This document shows positions 59,385 to 64,000 of a stretch of 64,000 bases of DNA, one piece after another. The notes beneath the pieces are model-generated. The model was not told the DNA's origin and did no database searches. It saw only the letters and a list, made by a program, of their open reading frames with translations. Position 1 is the stretch's first letter; each line of letters begins with the position of its first letter. Source of the DNA: Candidatus Avimonas caecicola (lineage in GTDB: Bacteria > Bacillota > Clostridia > Oscillospirales > Acutalibacteraceae); assembly GCA_904419875.1 (NCBI GenBank), contig CAJFTG010000010.1, forward strand, positions 1 to 64,000. The letters run 5' to 3'. The translations under genes and the position numbers were made by a program.

Positions 59385-61132
59385 GACGGGTCACCTTCGT
59401 TCAGCATCTGTTTTTTGAGGTTCACCAGGGTCACCTTGGTTTCGGCGGTGGTCTCGCCCAGGAGGCTGGCGATCTCCTGCGCCACGGTCATCTGCTTGTC
59501 GATGACCTTCTGCGCCATCTCCGCCGCCTCCAGGCGGGCGCGGCGCGCCTCCTCCTTCTGCCGTTCCTCGTCGGTGATGTCCTTGAAGAAGCCGATGACG
59601 ATGTCCTGCTCCGGCACGTACATCAGGGTTTCCTCCACGACCGTCTCCTTCGAGTCAAGGTGCGTTTTTTTATTGACAATATTGCGGTGGGTGTCCAGTA
59701 CCTCCTGGAAATCCTCCGGGTCCATATACTCGAACAGGTCGGCCTTGAGCGCCTCCTGGCGGGAAACGCCGAATTTCTTCTGGGCCATCTGGTTGAACTC
59801 CACGATCCGCAGGTCCCGGTCCACCGCAATGATGTAGTTGGGGGTCACGCTCAGGGTGACGTTGCTCAGGGACTGGGACAGGTCGATCATATACGGCAGG
59901 CACATGTACAGCTCCGCCTTGCCGCGGTACACCGCGATTGCCTTATCCCGGCAGGTGTTGTATCCGCAGGACCCGCAGTTGAGCTCCTTGTCCGGGGTGG
60001 GCTTGCCGATCTCGGTCAGGATCTTGCGGATGGTGCGCTCATCCGGCATGTCCTCCCGGCGCGCCTCCGGCTCGAACCGCAGGGCCAGGTCGGCGCCGGC
60101 GCGCGCCACGCTCTCAAAGCCGTCGGCCGCGTATTCCTCCACCGACAGCCGGGCGCGGAAGGAGGCCCGGCGCTCTTCGGGAATCAGCGGGCCGTTGACG
60201 CAGCCGCCCTCGCAGGAATTCAGCTCCACAAACAGCCGGCCGCAGTGGCCCGCCTGCAGCTCGTCCAGAAAGGCCATCACGTTTTCCAGCCCGCAGACGC
60301 TCAAAAAGCGGTAGCCGTTGTAGGCGCTGCTCCCAAAGCCTTTGTGGGAATGGAGCTTTACATCCCGCACCACCCCTTCCGGCACCGGATAGATGCGGGA
60401 GAAGGGGGCGGACGGCGCCGGCGGACATTCCTCGGCCTCCGGGGCCGCCTGCACCGCCGACGGCTCCATCCCCCGTTCGGAGAGGAGAGCGTCCAGCTGG
60501 CGGAAGGTGATGACGCCGTCCGCCGATTCGGGGTGGTCGTCGATTTCCTTGATTTTGGACAGGCAGGGCCCGATAAACACCACCTTCGTGTCCGCGCCGT
60601 CCCGCGCCTTAATCATCCGCCCGTGGGCAAGCACCGGGGAAACCACCGGCGCCATAAAGGGAACGAGCGAGGGATAGTACTTGGTGACCAGGCTGTTCAC
60701 CGTGGGGCAGCAGGTGGTCAGGATGCAGTCCATCTTTCCCTCGTCCAAAAGGTCCTTGTACGCCGCCGTGACCTCGTTGGCTCCTACGGCGGTCTCTTCC
60801 ACCGCATCGAAGCCGAGGCGGTATAACGCCGCGCGCAGCCCGGCCGCGCTCTCTCCCTTCTCCGCGCTGCCGTACAGGCCGGCGTAGGAGGGCGCCAGGC
60901 TCGCCACCACCCGGACGGACGGGTCGGCCAGCCAGCCAAGGATGCCGGTGATGTCGTTCACCACCGTCTTGGCCTTCTGGGGACATACGTTGACGCAGTG
61001 GCCGCAGAGGATGCACTGGTCGGCGATGACCTCCACCCGGTCGTTGATATAGCTGATCGACTTGACGTCACAGTGCTTGAGACATTTGTAGCAGTTTTTG
61101 CAGTTGGCTTCCTTGACCTGTATGTATCCCAT
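59381..61132 (-). CDS. hydS: Sensory [FeFe]-hydrogenase with PAS domain, HydS type (group C)
   Basis: Cytoplasmic protein of 583 aa. The N-terminal ferredoxin domain is CKNCYKCLKHC (11-21) and CILCGHCVNVCP (40-51). The hydrogenase domain has altered H-cluster loops: L1 TTCCPTVN (Cys141-142), L2 GPCLSKIKE (Cys190), L3 NSCEGGCVNGP (Cys307, Cys311). A four-Cys Fe-S motif (CGSCGYNTC ... MC, about 385-411) and a PAS domain (about 425-530, IIAVDRDLRIVEFNQMAQKK) follow, ending in a helical tail. This order is the sensory group C type, which is expected to sense H2 or redox state rather than make much H2. It starts 29 bp after the small ferredoxin with GGAAAGGAGG upstream. Confidence 0.92.
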   Translation of the reverse strand: MGYIQVKEANCKNCYKCLKHCDVKSISYINDRVEVIADQCILCGHCVNVCPQKAKTVVNDITGILGWLADPSVRVVASLAPSYAGLYGSAEKGESAAGLRAALYRLGFDAVEETAVGANEVTAAYKDLLDEGKMDCILTTCCPTVNSLVTKYYPSLVPFMAPVVSPVLAHGRMIKARDGADTKVVFIGPCLSKIKEIDDHPESADGVITFRQLDALLSERGMEPSAVQAAPEAEECPPAPSAPFSRIYPVPEGVVRDVKLHSHKGFGSSAYNGYRFLSVCGLENVMAFLDELQAGHCGRLFVELNSCEGGCVNGPLIPEERRASFRARLSVEEYAADGFESVARAGADLALRFEPEARREDMPDERTIRKILTEIGKPTPDKELNCGSCGYNTCRDKAIAVYRGKAELYMCLPYMIDLSQSLSNVTLSVTPNYIIAVDRDLRIVEFNQMAQKKFGVSRQEALKADLFEYMDPEDFQEVLDTHRNIVNKKTHLDSKETVVEETLMYVPEQDIVIGFFKDITDEERQKEEARRARLEAAEMAQKVIDKQMTVAQEIASLLGETTAETKVTLVNLKKQMLNEGDPS

Positions 61133-61161
61133 GCCGGAGCCCTCCTTTCCGCACGCCGCCC

Positions 61162-61404
61162 TTACGGCTGCTTGGCCACGGTGGTTTTGAAAAAGTCCTC
61201 CACCGTTTCGGGGCGCACGCTGTAGATTTCGTCCGCATACCTGACGCAGACGCCCGCGTCCGCGCAGTGCCCCATGCAGAACGAGCCCTTGAGCTCCACG
61301 CTGTCCCCCAGCCGATACTCCTCAATCAGCTCCTTGAGCCGCTTGATGACCTCCCGCGAGTTCTGCAGATGGCAGGAGCTTCCGACGCATACCATCAAAT
61401 CCAT
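61162..61404 (-). CDS. Thioredoxin-like [2Fe-2S] ferredoxin
   Basis: Small protein (80 aa from the ATG at 61404, with GGAAGG 8 bp upstream). CVGSSCHLQ near the N-terminus and GSFCMGHCADAGVCVRY in the middle provide the four cysteines of the NuoE/HydC-type thioredoxin-like [2Fe-2S] fold. It is the first gene of the operon and probably exchanges electrons with HydS. Confidence 0.9.
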   Translation of the reverse strand: MDLMVCVGSSCHLQNSREVIKRLKELIEEYRLGDSVELKGSFCMGHCADAGVCVRYADEIYSVRPETVEDFFKTTVAKQP

Positions 61405-61498
61405 TGCTGACACCTTCCAATCCTGTTATGCGAAAGATTTTTCGGCCGCCCCGCCGCCGGCTTCCCCGGCAGACGACGGCCCGTATGCAGTTATTTTC

Positions 61499-61527
61499 AG
61501 TATACCGTTTTGTTATTTTTGTGTCAA
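61499..61527 (-). promoter_or_regulatory. Consensus promoter of the hydrogen-sensing operon
   Basis: On the minus strand, TTGACA (61527-61522), a 17-bp spacer and TATACT (61504-61499). Three short direct repeats lie immediately upstream of the -35 box. Confidence 0.88.
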
Positions 61528-61533
61528 TGTATA

Positions 61534-61562
61534 ATTCCCCCTGATTCCCCTGATTCCCCCTG
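61534..61562. repeat. Three tandem 9-10-bp repeats upstream of the -35 box
   Basis: ATTCCCCCTG, ATTCCCCTG and ATTCCCCCTG stand in a row and end 7 bp from the -35 box of the hydrogenase operon. The position fits an activator site or an UP-like element. The factor is unknown. Confidence 0.65.
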
Positions 61563-61920
61563 AATTTCCAGCCAATTTCCCGCCTGCATGCCTTTTTTCG
61601 CTCAAAGGAAGCCGTTTGCCGTTTTCGGCCTGCCTTCACGGGCATACCGCCCGGGCCTCCCCTGCGCTCCTTTGCATAGCGCGCTTCCCCCGCGCAAAAG
61701 CGGGATTAAGCGATCCTTAAGGTTTCGTTCCCCTGGTTTTCACCAGCCCGTGCTAAGATAAGGGAAAACAGGGCGGGCTTGGAGGGGCGTCCGGAGCGCC
61801 GTGGAATTCCGGGGTGCAATTCCGCTCAAAATATGCTATGCTGGACAGGGCGGCCGGACGCCCGCCGGGCCGTGAGGTAAACGCCCGGCGCAAACGGGCC
61901 GCCGGAAAGGAAGAGTGGCA

Positions 61921-62634
61921 ATGGCACAGACGATCCTGGTATGCGACGACGACAAGGAAATCGCCGCCGCCGTGGATATTTACCTGACCGCGGAGGGCTA
62001 CCGCGTCATCCAGGCCTACGACGGGTTCCAGGCGCTGGAAGCGGTCCAGAAAAACGACGATATCCAGCTGATCCTCATGGACATCATGATGCCCCGGCTG
62101 GACGGGGTGCGCGCCACCATGAAAATCCGGGAAACCCGGAACATCCCGATCATCATGCTCTCCGCCAAAAGCGAGGACAACGACAAAATCCTCGGGCTGA
62201 ACATCGGGGCGGACGACTACATCACCAAGCCCTTCAACCCCATGGAGCTGATCGCCCGGGTGCGTTCCCAGCTGCGGCGGTATACCAACTTCGGCGGGAC
62301 GCCGGAGGCCGATGCGGCGAAGAATCCGGCGGTGATGGTCAACGGCGGGCTGGAGCTGGACGACGGCGCCAAGCGGGTGACGGTGGACGGGCAGGAGGTT
62401 TCCCTGACGCCGGTGGAATACAAAATTGTCAAATTTTTCATGGAAAACAAGGGGCTGGTCTTCTCCAGCGCCCAGATTTACGAGAGCGTGTGGAACGAAC
62501 CCTCCTACGGGGCGGACAACATCGTCGCCGTGCATATCCGCCATATCCGGGAAAAAATCGAAATCAACCCCAAGGAGCCCCGGTATATCAAGGTGATCTG
62601 GGGGCACGGCTACAAGATGGAGAAGATCGGCTGA
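61921..62634 (+). CDS. OmpR-type response regulator
   Basis: Cytoplasmic regulator of 237 aa from the ATG at 61921 (AGGAAGAG upstream; a GTG lies at 61915). The receiver domain has the acidic pair CDDD, the phospho-acceptor Asp in LMDIMMP (about 53) and Lys in ITKPFNPMEL (about 104). The winged-helix domain (about 130-235) ends in YIKVIWGHGYKMEKIG. It is followed after 55 bp by a sensor kinase gene. The target is not visible. Confidence 0.95.
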   Translation: MAQTILVCDDDKEIAAAVDIYLTAEGYRVIQAYDGFQALEAVQKNDDIQLILMDIMMPRLDGVRATMKIRETRNIPIIMLSAKSEDNDKILGLNIGADDYITKPFNPMELIARVRSQLRRYTNFGGTPEADAAKNPAVMVNGGLELDDGAKRVTVDGQEVSLTPVEYKIVKFFMENKGLVFSSAQIYESVWNEPSYGADNIVAVHIRHIREKIEINPKEPRYIKVIWGHGYKMEKIG

Positions 62635-62689
62635 CCGGCCCGGAAAAGGGCCGGAGTCAACGCGTTTTCGCGGGAAAGGGAGGGCCGCC

Positions 62690-64000
62690 GTGAGCTTGAA
62701 AAGCAATTTGTTCGCCAAGGTGTTCGCCTTCGGCCTTTTCGTCGTGTTCGCCGTGGGCTGCGTGCTGACCTCCACGCTGGCGTATTATCTGTATTTTGTG
62801 CTGGAGGCCTACCAGGAAACATACACCGACACGTCGCTTTATTACAACTCCATTTACGGAGATGTCAACCGGCTGGATAATTACGGCCGGCTGCTCCAGA
62901 AAGAGAAGGACGCCGGCCTGACGCCCGAGGAACAGGACGAGGCCGACTATCTCAACAGCTACTTTTTCCCCCCGGCCGGCTCCAACATCGCCTGGGCCCT
63001 GCTGGACGCGGACGGGAACTGCCTGGCGACCAACACCGAAGGGGCCTCGGCGGTCGAGTCGGTCAAGGAAGAGACCGGCGGCCGTTTTGAACAGATTCAG
63101 CAGGAGTCCGCCTATGTGCTGATCGGCATGAAAACCAGCCTCGCGGTCAGCGACCGGTACAGCGAGGGCCTGGCTGATTTTCAGGACGCGCACCGATGGG
63201 GCCGGCTGGTCCTGTTTGGCGCCGGCTCCTGCCTGCTGCTGAGCATCGCGCTCTTCTCCTTCCTGATCGCCGCGGCCGGCCACAAGCAGGGGGCGGAAGG
63301 GATCGCCCTCAACCCTTTCGACCGCATCTGGACGGAGGCGGTGCTGTTCGGCGCCTGCCTGCTCGTTGCCGCCGGGATGAGCGTATTTTACAGCCGCATG
63401 TACGTCCATGAAATCATCATCCTCGCCCTGCTCTGCTTTATCGGCGCGCTGATCCTCTTCTTTTCGCTGATCCGCCGGGCGAAGGCGCGGGTGCTGTTCA
63501 AAACCTCCTTCCTCTGTCTTGTGTTCCGCCTGTTCCGGGTCATTTTCCGCCATCTGCGGATCACGGCCCGCATCCTCGGTTTCCTGATCGCCTACGCGCT
63601 GCTGCAGCTCCTTCTGGTGATCGGGATGACGGCGGGGAACCCGGTCTCCATCTTTTTCTTCGTCACCACCAACGTGGCGCTGTTCATCGTGGTCTGCCTG
63701 GGCTTTATCCAGTATCATCATATCTGCCGGGCGACCGAACGGATGGCGGCGGGGGAGCTGGACAACCTGGTGGACGAAAACACCGTCCCCTTCTTCCACC
63801 GGATCGCCCATAACCTGAACAGCACCGGTAAGGCGATGACCCTGGCGGTGGAAAAGGCGACCCAGAGCGAGCGGATGAAAACCGAGCTGATCACCAACGT
63901 CTCCCACGACATCAAAACGCCGCTGACCTCCATCATCAGCTATGTGGGGCTGCTGCACACCACCGATATCCGGGACCCCAAGGCGCTGGAATACATCGAT
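62690..64000 (+). CDS. Sensor histidine kinase, cut by the window end
   Basis: Partner of the response regulator. It starts with a GTG at 62690 behind AAAGGGAGGG and runs open to the last base (437 codons). A membrane helix (about 8-32), an outer domain (about 33-165), five more hydrophobic segments (about 168-345), a HAMP-like stretch (RMAAGELDNLVDE), and the phospho-acceptor His406 in VSHDIKTPLTSIISYV are visible. The ATPase domain lies beyond the window. The large number of membrane helices is unusual for a simple sensor. Confidence 0.9.
   Translation, partial: MSLKSNLFAKVFAFGLFVVFAVGCVLTSTLAYYLYFVLEAYQETYTDTSLYYNSIYGDVNRLDNYGRLLQKEKDAGLTPEEQDEADYLNSYFFPPAGSNIAWALLDADGNCLATNTEGASAVESVKEETGGRFEQIQQESAYVLIGMKTSLAVSDRYSEGLADFQDAHRWGRLVLFGAGSCLLLSIALFSFLIAAAGHKQGAEGIALNPFDRIWTEAVLFGACLLVAAGMSVFYSRMYVHEIIILALLCFIGALILFFSLIRRAKARVLFKTSFLCLVFRLFRVIFRHLRITARILGFLIAYALLQLLLVIGMTAGNPVSIFFFVTTNVALFIVVCLGFIQYHHICRATERMAAGELDNLVDENTVPFFHRIAHNLNSTGKAMTLAVEKATQSERMKTELITNVSHDIKTPLTSIISYVGLLHTTDIRDPKALEYID

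Overview
The window looks like a chromosome segment of a GC-rich, strictly anaerobic, spore-forming Clostridia bacterium, most likely a gut Oscillospiraceae/Ruminococcaceae relative. The signs are strong AGGAGG-type ribosome binding sites, an LplBC/YesMN-type sugar transport and sensing module, the spore maturation pair SpmA/SpmB, an AbrB/SpoVT-type regulator, ECF vitamin transporters, FeoAB, Rnf-type genes and a sensory [FeFe]-hydrogenase cluster. The genus cannot be fixed from the sequence alone.

Layout. 0.1-15.5 kb is a glycan-use region: two ABC sugar permeases, a YesM/YesN-type two-component pair, a deacetylase-like protein, a GH20-like hexosaminidase, a glutaminase-family (DUF4965/DUF1793) protein, an AraC regulator, a GH2 beta-galactosidase-like enzyme and a concanavalin-like protein. 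15.5-24 kb is a vitamin B12-linked region: a cobalamin riboswitch with its own promoter and terminator precedes a wall-anchored propeller protein, a transcobalamin-like (DUF4430) lipoprotein and a PP-loop ATPase, and a complete ECF transporter lies directly upstream under a separate promoter. 24-32 kb holds an Rsm22-type methyltransferase, a gene-free stretch that may encode a structured RNA, and an incomplete Rnf-like operon (ApbE, RnfC, RnfD, RnfG and a divergent RnfE-RnfA fusion, with no RnfB). 32-46 kb is mixed: SH3 lipoprotein, RlmI-type methyltransferase, bPH2 membrane pair, Fe-S aldo/keto reductase, an ECF S component with DUF1893, an FtsX remnant, FeoAB behind a striking 42-bp palindrome, SpmAB, AbrB and a DUF975-like protein. 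46-51 kb holds GlmS, PyrE with two small companions, and a UPF0340 protein.

51.8-56.3 kb is a self-contained cassette: a small secreted beta-rich protein of unknown family with a strong AT-rich promoter, an intercistronic hairpin, a VanZ-like membrane protein, two FtsX/MacB-type permeases and an ABC ATPase. It resembles a bacteriocin or secreted-effector locus without matching one I recognise. 56.7-61.5 kb is a redox/hydrogen-sensing operon: thioredoxin-like ferredoxin, HydS-type hydrogenase with PAS domain, SpoIIE-type phosphatase and a second monomeric [FeFe]-hydrogenase. The window ends inside a sensor kinase that follows an OmpR-type response regulator.

How the parts may work together: the B12 region would capture the vitamin at the cell surface and import it. 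The Rnf-like and hydrogenase operons deal with reductant balance in a fermenter. The glycan region feeds host or plant oligosaccharides into fermentation. The most unusual items are the secreted-protein/VanZ/FtsX cassette, the B-less Rnf-like operon with a fused E-A subunit, the split regulation of the B12 region, the candidate structured RNA near 25.6-26.0 kb and the feoA leader palindrome. All identifications come from motif reading; no database search was run.
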